Positions 1 to 7,405 of a DNA stretch of 12,874 bases are shown here, piece after piece. Within the stretch, counting starts at the first letter, position 1, and each line of letters starts with the position of its first letter. The stretch covers positions 1 through 12,874 of the forward strand of contig NVTH01000096.1 of assembly GCA_002401525.1 (NCBI GenBank). Direction: 5' to 3'. The notes below the pieces were generated by a model that was not told the DNA's origin, searched no databases, and saw nothing but the letters and a program-made list of their open reading frames with translations. The stretch comes from Moraxellaceae bacterium. GTDB taxonomy: Bacteria > Pseudomonadota > Gammaproteobacteria > Pseudomonadales > UBA3067. The position numbers and the translations under genes were made by a program.

Positions 1-1049
1 TACCGGCTCTAATCATACTCTTCGTAGCACTGGGCACGCCCCTCTCCAGCCAAGCCGCAGGAGACTATGTCGACCACCCAAAACTTAAGTCCTTCATCAA
101 CGACTTAGAAAAAAACCATCAATTTGACCGCGCGTCCCTAGAGCAGCTGTTTAGCGACGTAAAACGCAAAGACAGCATCCTCAAAGCCATGACCAGGACC
201 GCTGAAAGCAAGCCTTGGAAAGACTATCGGCCCATTTTTGTCACTTCAAAAAGGGCTAAACTGGGACTTGGTTTCTGGCACAAAAACCAAGCTGCTTTGC
301 AAAAAGCGCAACAAACTTATGGTGTCCCGGCTGAAATAATTGTCGCCATCCTCGGCGTCGAAACACGTTACGGAAAAAATCGCGGCAGTTATCGAGTCAT
401 CGACTCCCTCGCGACCTTAGGTTTTGATTACCCGAAACGAAGTAAATTTTTCAGCTCGGAATTAAAACAATTTTTACTGCTTTGCAGAGAGCAAGGCTTC
501 GACCCCAAAGAAATTAAAGGCTCATATGCCGGCGCCATGGGCTACCCACAGTTTATCTCTTCTAGTTACCGCCACTATGCAGTGGATTTCGATAACGACG
601 GCGTCATCGACTTGCTCAACAACCCGACCGATGCCATTGGCAGTATCGCCAACTATTTCAAAGTCCACGGCTGGAAAAAGGGCGCACCGATTGTTTCTAC
701 AGCCACAATCGTTTCTACTGCGACCATATCCAAGTCAGGCTCCCCATCCGTCACAAAAAACACTCCAAAAAATGCAGTAAGCGCGCATCAAGCGACGCTA
801 TTTAACACCGGATTAAAGCCTTCAATGAGCATCGGTAATTTGAAGGCAGAAGGGATACACAGCACCGCCGACTACGCAAAAGATCAGATGGCTTCAGCCA
901 TGGCACTAAAGGGAGCCAAAGGTTCCGAATATTGGTTAGGGCTTACTAATTTTTACGTCATCACTCGTTACAACCACAGTAAACTCTATGCAATGGCGGT
1001 CTACCAACTCAGTCAAGATATCAAATCCCTAATGATTAAAGATTCATAA
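1..1049 (+). CDS. mltB: Membrane-bound lytic murein transglycosylase B (5' end outside window)
   Basis: MltB cleaves the glycan strand of peptidoglycan between MurNAc and GlcNAc, leaving a 1,6-anhydro end; it acts in the periplasm. The frame is open from the left edge (first full codon at 3), so the start codon is missing. About 348 residues are visible, beginning in the hydrophobic core of an export signal (ALIILFVALG), followed by the family's DHPKLKSFI segment. The catalytic glutamate is in ILGVETRYGK (codon 360-362). The SYAGAMGYPQF block and an EF-hand-like calcium loop (585-632, DFDNDGVID) match the Slt35 layout, and YVITRYNHS near the C-terminus is also typical. An internal ATG at 189 would cut off the signal and N-terminal domain, so it is not the start. 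Odd: a threonine/serine-rich linker with a tandem hexapeptide follows the calcium loop. It is 1 bp from rlpA and probably co-transcribed with it. Confidence 0.95.
   Translation, partial: PALIILFVALGTPLSSQAAGDYVDHPKLKSFINDLEKNHQFDRASLEQLFSDVKRKDSILKAMTRTAESKPWKDYRPIFVTSKRAKLGLGFWHKNQAALQKAQQTYGVPAEIIVAILGVETRYGKNRGSYRVIDSLATLGFDYPKRSKFFSSELKQFLLLCREQGFDPKEIKGSYAGAMGYPQFISSSYRHYAVDFDNDGVIDLLNNPTDAIGSIANYFKVHGWKKGAPIVSTATIVSTATISKSGSPSVTKNTPKNAVSAHQATLFNTGLKPSMSIGNLKAEGIHSTADYAKDQMASAMALKGAKGSEYWLGLTNFYVITRYNHSKLYAMAVYQLSQDIKSLMIKDS
690..725 (+). repeat. Tandem 18-bp repeat inside mltB encoding IVSTAT twice
   Basis: Two adjacent 18-bp units (690-707 and 708-725) both encode IVSTAT. They differ at four bases, all third-codon positions. 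The repeat lies in a low-complexity Ser/Thr/Lys linker after the HGWKKGAP segment. From memory of E. coli MltB, this linker seems longer here than in that enzyme. Confidence 0.85.
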
Positions 1050-1050
1050 C

Positions 1051-1920
1051 ATGATTCGCCCCGCTCACCATTTTTTTCCATACCACGCCTTAGTCGTCCT
1101 GATCGCGGCACTGCTAATAACGGGCTGCGTCACCACCCCCCCAGACCCACAATCCACTCGTTATACAGCCAATCAGGATGGCCCCCCAAAAATTCCGTTT
1201 GATCCGCAACAAATTAAGCCTGCACAACCGCAGTGGGAAGCCCCCAGCCAATACGGCAACCATTCCCCTTATACAGTGTTGGGTAAAACCTATGAATTAA
1301 TGGAATCCGGAGACAATTACCAAGAAACAGGCATCGCCTCCTGGTATGGCAGCAAATTTCACGGCCATCGCACATCGAGCTGGGAACCTTACGATATGCT
1401 AAAAATGACCGCCGCCCACAAAACTTTACCGCTGCCCAGCTACGTCAAAGTCACCAACTTAGAAAATAGTCAAACCGTCACCGTACGGGTCAATGATCGG
1501 GGCCCCTTTCACGACGACCGCATCATCGATCTATCCTACGCGGCAGCTCATCTTCTGGGAATGACGGAAAAAGGCACCGTTCAAGTGAAGGTAGAAATCA
1601 TTACTCTATCCCCACCCCCCAGCGATGCAGCGATACAGCTGGCCTTTAACGCTCAGATTAACCCCCCCATGGCCAGGCCGAACAACGGCAAACTTTACCT
1701 TCAAATTGGTGCCTACAAAGAACTAAGCGCCGCCCTCGAGATGCAAGCTCAAATCATCCCGCTGACCGAAACCCCAGTCAGCATTAGCCGCATCACAACG
1801 CCACAAAGCGTACTCCATCGGGTGCAGATAGGGCCGTTTAAACAATGGAAGGAACTTGAAACTTTAACCGCGCTGATCAAAGAAAAGAATATAGCCAATC
1901 CTGTGGTGAAGAACTGGTAA
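1051..1920 (+). CDS. rlpA: RlpA: septal lipoprotein with DPBB and SPOR domains
   Basis: RlpA-family proteins bind denuded glycan at the septum through SPOR; in Pseudomonas aeruginosa RlpA is a lytic transglycosylase specific for such glycans. The 289-aa product has a lipobox I-T-G-C with lipidated Cys26 after a hydrophobic stretch. A proline-rich spacer (28-70) follows, then a double-psi beta-barrel (about 93-185) with ASWYGSKFHG, MTAAHKTLP and RVNDRGPF. A SPOR domain (about 213-288) has the paired elements LYLQIGAY and HRVQIGPF. Candidate catalytic residues Glu112, His123 and Asp149 are present. Odd: the motif before the glutamate reads SSWE rather than the usual NGE. The gene begins 1 bp after mltB and ends 3 bp before the convergent chemoreceptor gene, leaving no room for a terminator. 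It contains two C7 runs (1136-1142 and 1662-1668). Confidence 0.95.
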   Translation: MIRPAHHFFPYHALVVLIAALLITGCVTTPPDPQSTRYTANQDGPPKIPFDPQQIKPAQPQWEAPSQYGNHSPYTVLGKTYELMESGDNYQETGIASWYGSKFHGHRTSSWEPYDMLKMTAAHKTLPLPSYVKVTNLENSQTVTVRVNDRGPFHDDRIIDLSYAAAHLLGMTEKGTVQVKVEIITLSPPPSDAAIQLAFNAQINPPMARPNNGKLYLQIGAYKELSAALEMQAQIIPLTETPVSISRITTPQSVLHRVQIGPFKQWKELETLTALIKEKNIANPVVKNW

Positions 1921-1923
1921 ACA

Positions 1924-3972
1924 CTATTTAAATAAATTCACATTCTCGCCAGACATCAAGTGATCGCTTAACTTGTAACGGTCCACCATTTTTAGCAGCG
2001 TATCGGAGATTAATGTCAACTTTACCATATTGGCGCGCATGGTATCTGCCAATTGATTGTTGCCCGATGACAGTACATGGATCTCCGTTCCATTTTCGAC
2101 AATCGTGTCGGTATTTTTTTTCTGCTGCAGAGTAATCGAAGAAATCTCACTCGCCATCAAACTAATTTGATCGACGTTTTTTGCAATATCCCCCACCGAA
2201 TTCTGGGTCAGTTGCATGGATTTTTTTAAACGCTCAGTGGTTGCCTCAGCATCTTCCATGCAGGCCACCAATTCCGTATTTAATTTAAAATTATCTTCCA
2301 AAATCTGACTGATTTCCGTGGCTGATTGTTGCGTTTTCGACGCAAGATTCCTCACCTCATCCGCTACCACGGCAAATCCCCGCCCGCTTTCTCCCGCTCT
2401 GGCGGCTTCAATGGCCGCGTTGAGCGCCAACAAGTTAGTTTGGTCGGCAATGGTTTTAATGACGTCAATCATCGACAACATCGCCGTTCCTTTTGACGAT
2501 AAATGCTCTATTTTTTTGGTCAACGTATTAATGTCAGTGCCAAGGCTTTCCGTGCTTAAGGTAAGTTCGGCAATATTATTGACACCAAATCCCACCACCT
2601 CCGTAGTTTTATTGACCTCCCCGAGTGTGGTGTCTGTCTGTGCGGATATCTCAATGGTGCTGTTGGTAATACTTGAGGTATTTTCATTAACCCGCGTGAT
2701 CAGTTCAAAGCTTCTATTTAAATTGCTCACCATAAAACCAATCACTTCACTGGTTTTTTTTGATTCCTCGTTAAGGCTGTAACACTCCGCACGAATACTG
2801 GCAATCATCTGCTCTAAGTCAGAGAGCAACTGATTAAAAAAAGTGGCAATCTGCCCCACCTCATCCGTGGAACTTATGCCAATCCTTCGATCCAGATTGC
2901 CTTGTCCTTCACAAATGTCTGCCAAAATATCTCTAAGACGATACAACGGCTGAATAATATTTCTGTCCGAAAAAACCAAACTGAACACTGTCATCACCAA
3001 ACAAGCAATACTAATCACTATAATACTCGTCTGAACAAATAAACTATTTTCTTCCAATTGGCGATTAACCTGGCCAATGTCTTCATAAACAGAATTCACC
3101 AGCAATTCTATTTCCTGATTAAGCTCATAAACCAAAGGGGAGATTATTTGTCGAATCAAATAACTGTCTCGCTGCCAATCGTCTTTCTGATGAATTTCTA
3201 ACATCGTGACCTGAAGATCAAAATATTCACCCTGGAGTTCTAACACCTCAGAAAACGAATCAGCCGCATCTTCATAGCGACTCTCTAACACGCCTTCAAT
3301 ATCTTCACTGAGCTGCTGAATGCCATTTCGAAACAAGTCAATTTCCTTCAAGGAGTCGGGATTGCGCTGCGCAATGTAGGCATTATCATGTTTAAGTAAC
3401 AAAGCCCAATTCAGTCGTAGAGTAATAAGGCTGTCATGAATTAATTTATTTTCATCCAGAATTTCAAGGGAAAGATCTGTCACTAACTGTCCGATTTCAT
3501 TGGCCAACGGGTCGAGATTATTCACCATTATTTTCAAGGCAGGAAAATTATTGAGTCGATTTTCACTTAAACTAAATAACGTCGCATTTTCAGCACTTAT
3601 TTTCGACAACAACAATTCAATTCGATCCAAACGCTGCAGCATCACTTCAGACTGAGCACCTTGCCTTAAGCGCATTAATTTATTTTTTACTTCATTAAAA
3701 TTTTCAAGGTATTTTTCTTTTTGAATAGAATTCGTATTCAATATGTAATAGGCCAATGCGCTGACGCCTTGATTTGAAAGCGATGATATTTCCAACGCAT
3801 CGAATGCATCCGGCTGAGCCACCTCGATGACATGCGTTATTTTTTGCGAAAGAACCGAAACCCCTTGTAAACTAATACCTGACAAAAGCAGCAAAGCGAA
3901 AAGAATAAGAATATAGCCCAGCCATAACTTGCCACGAAGTTTAGAGTTGAATTTTTTAATCCATCGAATCAT
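1924..3972 (-). CDS. Methyl-accepting chemotaxis protein, distal copy of a tandem pair
   Basis: A 682-aa transmembrane chemoreceptor expected to signal through CheW and CheA. TM1 is about 17-39, a large helical periplasmic region spans 40-311, and TM2 is about 312-335. HAMP is about 336-388 ([12 protein letters not shown], then [12 protein letters not shown]). The cytoplasmic methyl-accepting domain carries the highly conserved hairpin tip at about 509-544 ([20 protein letters not shown], then [15 protein letters not shown]). There is no C-terminal NWETF-like pentapeptide for tethering CheR or CheB. The periplasmic region of roughly 270 residues is much longer than the Tar/Tsr four-helix bundle. 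It matches the upstream receptor at several landmarks ([24 protein letters not shown]), so the pair arose by duplication. The ATG at 3972 is 4 bp after the stop of the neighbouring receptor, implying co-transcription. The ligand is unknown; a helical bimodular (HBM-type) fold is an inference from length and predicted helicity. Confidence 0.93.
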   Translation of the reverse strand: MIRWIKKFNSKLRGKLWLGYILILFALLLLSGISLQGVSVLSQKITHVIEVAQPDAFDALEISSLSNQGVSALAYYILNTNSIQKEKYLENFNEVKNKLMRLRQGAQSEVMLQRLDRIELLLSKISAENATLFSLSENRLNNFPALKIMVNNLDPLANEIGQLVTDLSLEILDENKLIHDSLITLRLNWALLLKHDNAYIAQRNPDSLKEIDLFRNGIQQLSEDIEGVLESRYEDAADSFSEVLELQGEYFDLQVTMLEIHQKDDWQRDSYLIRQIISPLVYELNQEIELLVNSVYEDIGQVNRQLEENSLFVQTSIIVISIACLVMTVFSLVFSDRNIIQPLYRLRDILADICEGQGNLDRRIGISSTDEVGQIATFFNQLLSDLEQMIASIRAECYSLNEESKKTSEVIGFMVSNLNRSFELITRVNENTSSITNSTIEISAQTDTTLGEVNKTTEVVGFGVNNIAELTLSTESLGTDINTLTKKIEHLSSKGTAMLSMIDVIKTIADQTNLLALNAAIEAARAGESGRGFAVVADEVRNLASKTQQSATEISQILEDNFKLNTELVACMEDAEATTERLKKSMQLTQNSVGDIAKNVDQISLMASEISSITLQQKKNTDTIVENGTEIHVLSSGNNQLADTMRANMVKLTLISDTLLKMVDRYKLSDHLMSGENVNLFK

Positions 3973-3976
3973 AAAG

Positions 3977-5989
3977 CTAAACTTTAAAACGAGAAAGTAA
4001 CGTATTCAGTTGATTAGAACCATCAACAAGTTCGTTGGAACAGCTTTCTATATCAGTGAGTATCTTGGTATTTTCCGTCGCTAGTGTTTTAGCCTGCGAC
4101 CCTATGATTTCTATTTCAACACTTGCTTTGGATTGATCTTTCGAAGTAGATACAATTTCACCCGACATTTTATGAAGCAATTTAACTTTGGTAAGAATAC
4201 CCCCAATTGCCTGATCGGTGCCAGACACATGTTCCAGTAGGACCGTGATAATTTCTGCTGCAGCGCCAATTTGGCTCACTAACACTTGATTCGAGGCATA
4301 ATTAGATTGAAAGCGCTGGGTTAATTGGGCAGTAGACTCCTGAGTCTTTACCGCCAAATTGCGTACTTCATCGGCAACCACAGCAAAACCTCGACCCGAT
4401 TCACCGGCGCGCGCTGCTTCGATGGCAGCATTAAGAGCAAGAAGATTGGTTTGATCTGCGATACTTTTAATCACATCCACAAACCCGAGCATGTCCTTAC
4501 TTTGCTCATTAAGCACATTGATATCCCGCTTCAACGTTTCGATTTCTTGCGCCACCTTCACGGCATCGGAGGACATTTCATTCATTCGAACAGCCCCCTC
4601 ATCAGCACAGCTCTTAATCGCTTCGATTTGAACCGCAGCTTGCAACGATTGACTTTCAATTGACTCACTCTTGCGATGTATATTTTCGGACGTTTTTTGG
4701 GTCAGCTCACTCAGGCTAATGCTCACGGCGGTATTCAAAGAAATTCGATCAATCGCGTCCGAGGTACGTACCGATTGATCATAGACCCCCCGCGATATCG
4801 CAGAAACCTTTTCCAACGTATTTTGAATCGTGGATTCAAATTGGTTGAAATATTCTCCTGCGATCCCGAGTTCATCATTAGAGGCAATATGAACACGCTT
4901 GGTAAGATCGCCATCACCCTGAGCAATATCACCTAAGGCATTTTTTAATTGAATGACTGGAGTAATGATGTATTGATTGGCCAAAAAGGCAATGACTACG
5001 CTCACCCCAAAGCCAAGCATCAAAATAGAAATCAACACCAGCAGCGTTGCATTCACCTTGTGGACTAAAAGTGCATTGGTTTCAATAATACTTTGCTGCT
5101 GATATTCGACAACGCCTTTCAGTTCTTTATTAATAAGCCCCATGAGCGGAATTAATTCCACTCGCACCACGTAGACATCGACACGCCACGATTCACCGCC
5201 ATGGATTACCAACGCTTCATCAAGGGAATGAAGGTATTGCTCCCTGAAGTCGCTAAACTCATCCAACGCATCCACTTGATCTTCTGTCAAACGGTCTTCA
5301 GCCTCTATCAATTCATTGTGCAGCTGATCAACCCCAGATAAAAACACATCGATGCCCTGGCGCGACGCTTGCTCACGAAAGGCGAAATAAGATTGAGCAA
5401 CGCTGACTAATTGCGCCCATTTATTTTGAAGTTCATGAATATTGTTGATTAATTGCTCATCTTGATCTTCCATTTCGTCAATACCCAATACAATATCGCC
5501 CAGCGCTATTTGGGCGCTACCACTTATTTGTATGAGTTTTGTTTTGGCAATAAATAGACCCGGTTGATTTTTAGAAATATCATCCGCAAGCATGAAAAGC
5601 CGCCCTTCGAACAAATAAAAGGCATCAAGATGGCGCTTGAGCTGAGCCAATCGCTGCTGTAAATAACTGTCTTGAACGCGCCCTAAAAGATCTTCAAGCT
5701 CTTCAAAGGTAGCCTTTAATTCAGCAGAAAGACTCAAGTACGCTTTTTTTTGGGAGGGGTCATGACTGAGCAAATAAAGCACTAACAATGCAGAACTGTG
5801 ATGAATTTGATCTGACAATTGCAATGCCCGAATTAATTTCGGCTGACCGTCATCAATGACCCATCCGATTTGATTTTCTATACGTTTAATATTAAAAAAT
5901 GACACCAACACCACTATTACGATTAAAAGCAATAGTGCACTAAGCCCCCCCCAGACTTTTGCCTTAATCATAAATCGTTGCTGTTTCAT
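3977..5989 (-). CDS. Methyl-accepting chemotaxis protein, proximal copy of a tandem pair
   Basis: A 670-aa chemoreceptor with the same plan as its downstream neighbour. TM1 is about 13-32, the periplasmic helical region 33-314, TM2 about 315-337, HAMP about 337-390 ([12 protein letters not shown], then [12 protein letters not shown]), then the signalling domain with the conserved tip at about 511-546. The 36-residue tip from ADQTNLL to RNLA is identical in both receptors, although the codons differ widely, so this is an old duplication. No CheR-tethering pentapeptide is present. The ATG at 5989 has only a weak Shine-Dalgarno sequence and lies 25 bp after the P460-type gene, which suggests translation as part of that operon. 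Codons 13-15 (WGG) contain an uninterrupted run of eight G on the coding strand. The shared periplasmic fold suggests a related signal for both receptors. Confidence 0.93.
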   Translation of the reverse strand: MKQQRFMIKAKVWGGLSALLLLIVIVVLVSFFNIKRIENQIGWVIDDGQPKLIRALQLSDQIHHSSALLVLYLLSHDPSQKKAYLSLSAELKATFEELEDLLGRVQDSYLQQRLAQLKRHLDAFYLFEGRLFMLADDISKNQPGLFIAKTKLIQISGSAQIALGDIVLGIDEMEDQDEQLINNIHELQNKWAQLVSVAQSYFAFREQASRQGIDVFLSGVDQLHNELIEAEDRLTEDQVDALDEFSDFREQYLHSLDEALVIHGGESWRVDVYVVRVELIPLMGLINKELKGVVEYQQQSIIETNALLVHKVNATLLVLISILMLGFGVSVVIAFLANQYIITPVIQLKNALGDIAQGDGDLTKRVHIASNDELGIAGEYFNQFESTIQNTLEKVSAISRGVYDQSVRTSDAIDRISLNTAVSISLSELTQKTSENIHRKSESIESQSLQAAVQIEAIKSCADEGAVRMNEMSSDAVKVAQEIETLKRDINVLNEQSKDMLGFVDVIKSIADQTNLLALNAAIEAARAGESGRGFAVVADEVRNLAVKTQESTAQLTQRFQSNYASNQVLVSQIGAAAEIITVLLEHVSGTDQAIGGILTKVKLLHKMSGEIVSTSKDQSKASVEIEIIGSQAKTLATENTKILTDIESCSNELVDGSNQLNTLLSRFKV
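5945..5952 (-). repeat. G8 homopolymer in codons 13-15 of the proximal chemoreceptor
   Basis: Eight consecutive C on the plus strand, read as G8 on the coding strand, encode the end of Trp13 plus Gly14 and Gly15. A one-base slip here would frameshift the receptor before its first membrane segment is complete. Slippage is possible but not shown. Confidence 0.6.
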
Positions 5990-6014
5990 TACGTATTACA
6001 AACCGCTGATTGAT

Positions 6015-6692
6015 TTAATCGTAAGAGGCTCGCTCCGAATAATAGGTTGAAAAAATATAATCTCGATCATCCATATTGCTATGACATTCAATACACATAC
6101 TCTGGACCTCTGGATTTTTACTTGAACCCTGTAAAATTATAGCTCCATCCTTGTCCGACTGAAAATACTCCCAATCCCGTCCCTCAGGGTCATAGCCTGG
6201 CTCACGCTTAATCATTCCTGTTAAAAACACCGGCACTCCAGGCTTACCTTCACTCGATGAAAAGTTTTCCTTTAAAAAGACAGTGCCCACTGAAAACGTT
6301 CCAAAATTCGGCTCCACCTCATCCTCGTCCTCATCATTTTCCAAATAGGCTCGTACGTACTCAAAATAATTTTGCCGATAGATGTCTGCATCTTTACTCA
6401 CATATATTGCCACAAACAGATTCCAATGCAGACCAGAAAACTCAAACCCTGTGACTCGATAAAACTGGGTCCGGTAGTCTTTCAATACTGACGCATACGT
6501 TTCTGGATTGACAAAGGGATTGATTAGAAAAGGCTCGTCAACCGTAAGCGCCAAAGCGCCGTTTTTAGGCGTGTGGTTATTTTCTGTGTCGTTCGCTAAA
6601 ACAATTCCGGATAATCCGAACACAAGCAGGATCCGACCCAACGCATGTGAAATGAATTTATATTCGCTAATAAACCAAGCTCGACTTTTCAT
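6015..6692 (-). CDS. Cytochrome P460-family periplasmic haem protein
   Basis: The 225-aa product has a hydrophobic export segment (about 18-34, ending VLA before NDTEN) and one c-type haem site, Cys200-Ile-Glu-Cys-His204, near the C-terminus. The surrounding text (GTVFLKEN at 136-143, MIKREPGYDPEGRDWEYF at 160-177, CHSNMDDRDYIFS) resembles cytochrome P460-type proteins. Characterised members oxidise hydroxylamine or handle NO and carry a haem-lysine cross-link. Lys141 is a candidate by position only; the cross-link cannot be seen. An acidic run (119-127) is unusual. Start: the ATG at 6692 has AAGAGGG upstream at proper spacing and leaves 2 bp after the cupredoxin stop. A TTG at 6698 would sit on that ribosome-binding site, so I reject it. 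The substrate is unknown; the position between the cupredoxin and the chemoreceptors suggests it works with them. Confidence 0.8.
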   Translation of the reverse strand: MKSRAWFISEYKFISHALGRILLVFGLSGIVLANDTENNHTPKNGALALTVDEPFLINPFVNPETYASVLKDYRTQFYRVTGFEFSGLHWNLFVAIYVSKDADIYRQNYFEYVRAYLENDEDEDEVEPNFGTFSVGTVFLKENFSSSEGKPGVPVFLTGMIKREPGYDPEGRDWEYFQSDKDGAIILQGSSKNPEVQSMCIECHSNMDDRDYIFSTYYSERASYD

Positions 6693-6694
6693 TC

Positions 6695-7321
6695 TCAATC
6701 CCTCTTCAGCGTAATTGATCCTTTCTCTTTGCCTTTTTTAATTATTGAGAGTGTTTTAGTTTGTCCTGCGCTCAAGCTTATATTAACCGGATCGTATTTG
6801 GGAATAATCAACGTTAAATCATGTTGATCACTGGGGATATCAGAAAGAGAAAATGAATAAGGTCCCGCAGAACGCTTAAATTGAAACGATTCATAGCGTG
6901 AACTATCGGTGGTCACGATATAGGACTTCATCTTGGGATGAATCTTACATCCAATACGAATCAAACTGTCTGCTGGCCAATCAAAGGTCTTCTTAATTTG
7001 GTTTCCAGTCGGCATCAGGCCAACATCGAACTTTGAATTGGTTTTGGTATCATTCGCGAATATATTGTGATCAACCGCGTCCGAGTTATTAAAAACGATT
7101 TCCCCCTTGGTTGATCGAACCAGAATATCTTTGGTAAATTTTTTATCTTTTTGGTCTAGCTGGTCATGGGTCATGACCTCAGCCCCCCCCTTGACATAAA
7201 GTAGTCCAGCCAAAGGCGGTCTTTTTAAAAAGCTAATGCTACCGGTCACCGTATCCGCGAATGCAAGAGGTGCTAATAGAATCGATATGAAGGTGCAGGC
7301 AACTAGTCCTTGTTGCATCAT
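6695..7321 (-). CDS. Periplasmic cupredoxin ('methylamine utilization protein' type) with amicyanin-like copper loop
   Basis: The 208-aa secreted protein probably carries a type 1 copper for electron transfer. It has a signal peptide ending LAFA before DTVTGS (about residue 22). The beta-rich cupredoxin part has four plausible ligands: His85 (VDHNIF), Cys125, His128 and Met131 in GCKIHPKM. The C-x2-H-x2-M spacing is the one seen in amicyanin. A C-terminal part (about 140-200, GPYSFSLSDIP, then SLSAGQTKTL) looks like a small beta-sandwich of the carboxypeptidase-regulatory-like type. Start: the ATG at 7321 is preceded by AAAGGAGATCA, an excellent Shine-Dalgarno sequence; a GTG at 7345 lies upstream of it. 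It sits between a MauG-like peroxidase and a P460 protein, so passing electrons between them is a reasonable inference. It contains a G8 run (7183-7190). Confidence 0.8.
   Translation of the reverse strand: MMQQGLVACTFISILLAPLAFADTVTGSISFLKRPPLAGLLYVKGGAEVMTHDQLDQKDKKFTKDILVRSTKGEIVFNNSDAVDHNIFANDTKTNSKFDVGLMPTGNQIKKTFDWPADSLIRIGCKIHPKMKSYIVTTDSSRYESFQFKRSAGPYSFSLSDIPSDQHDLTLIIPKYDPVNISLSAGQTKTLSIIKKGKEKGSITLKRD
7183..7190 (-). repeat. G8 homopolymer in the cupredoxin gene
   Basis: Eight C on the plus strand read as G8 across Lys44-Gly45-Gly46 of the cupredoxin, upstream of all copper ligands. A slip would abolish the copper site. This is the second G8 run in the same putative operon. Confidence 0.6.
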
Positions 7322-7363
7322 TGATCTCCTTTCAAACGGTCTCACAAGTCAATAAGAAACCCC

Positions 7364-7391
7364 GTTAGGGTGAATGATAATTCACCCTAAC
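7364..7391 (-). promoter_or_regulatory. Perfect 12-bp hairpin between peroxidase and cupredoxin genes
   Basis: GTTAGGGTGAAT (7364-7375) and its exact complement (7380-7391) flank a four-base loop. On the minus strand the stem is followed by GGGGTTTCTT, not a clean U-tract, so it is a weak candidate for an intrinsic terminator. A partial terminator or an mRNA-stabilising stem that sets different levels of the peroxidase and the downstream genes fits its place in the only long gap of the operon (84 bp). Confidence 0.6.
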
Positions 7392-7405
7392 AAACAAATT
7401 TTAAA

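Noticed and set aside
1136..1668. C7 runs in rlpA as evidence of a frameshift
   Set aside because: The frame stays open through both runs and the DPBB and SPOR domains are intact; only slippage potential remains.
2318..2782. Plus-strand open frame of 154 codons within the distal chemoreceptor gene
   Set aside because: It is antisense to the highly conserved signalling domain and has no recognisable features; such shadow frames are expected there.
6692..6698. TTG at 6698 as start of the P460 gene with a 4-bp overlap
   Set aside because: It sits directly against the AAGAGGG ribosome-binding site, whereas ATG at 6692 has proper spacing.
7319..7345. GTG at 7345 as start of the cupredoxin gene
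   Set aside because: It lies upstream of the strong AAAGGAG site that positions ATG 7321, and it would add charged residues before the signal peptide.
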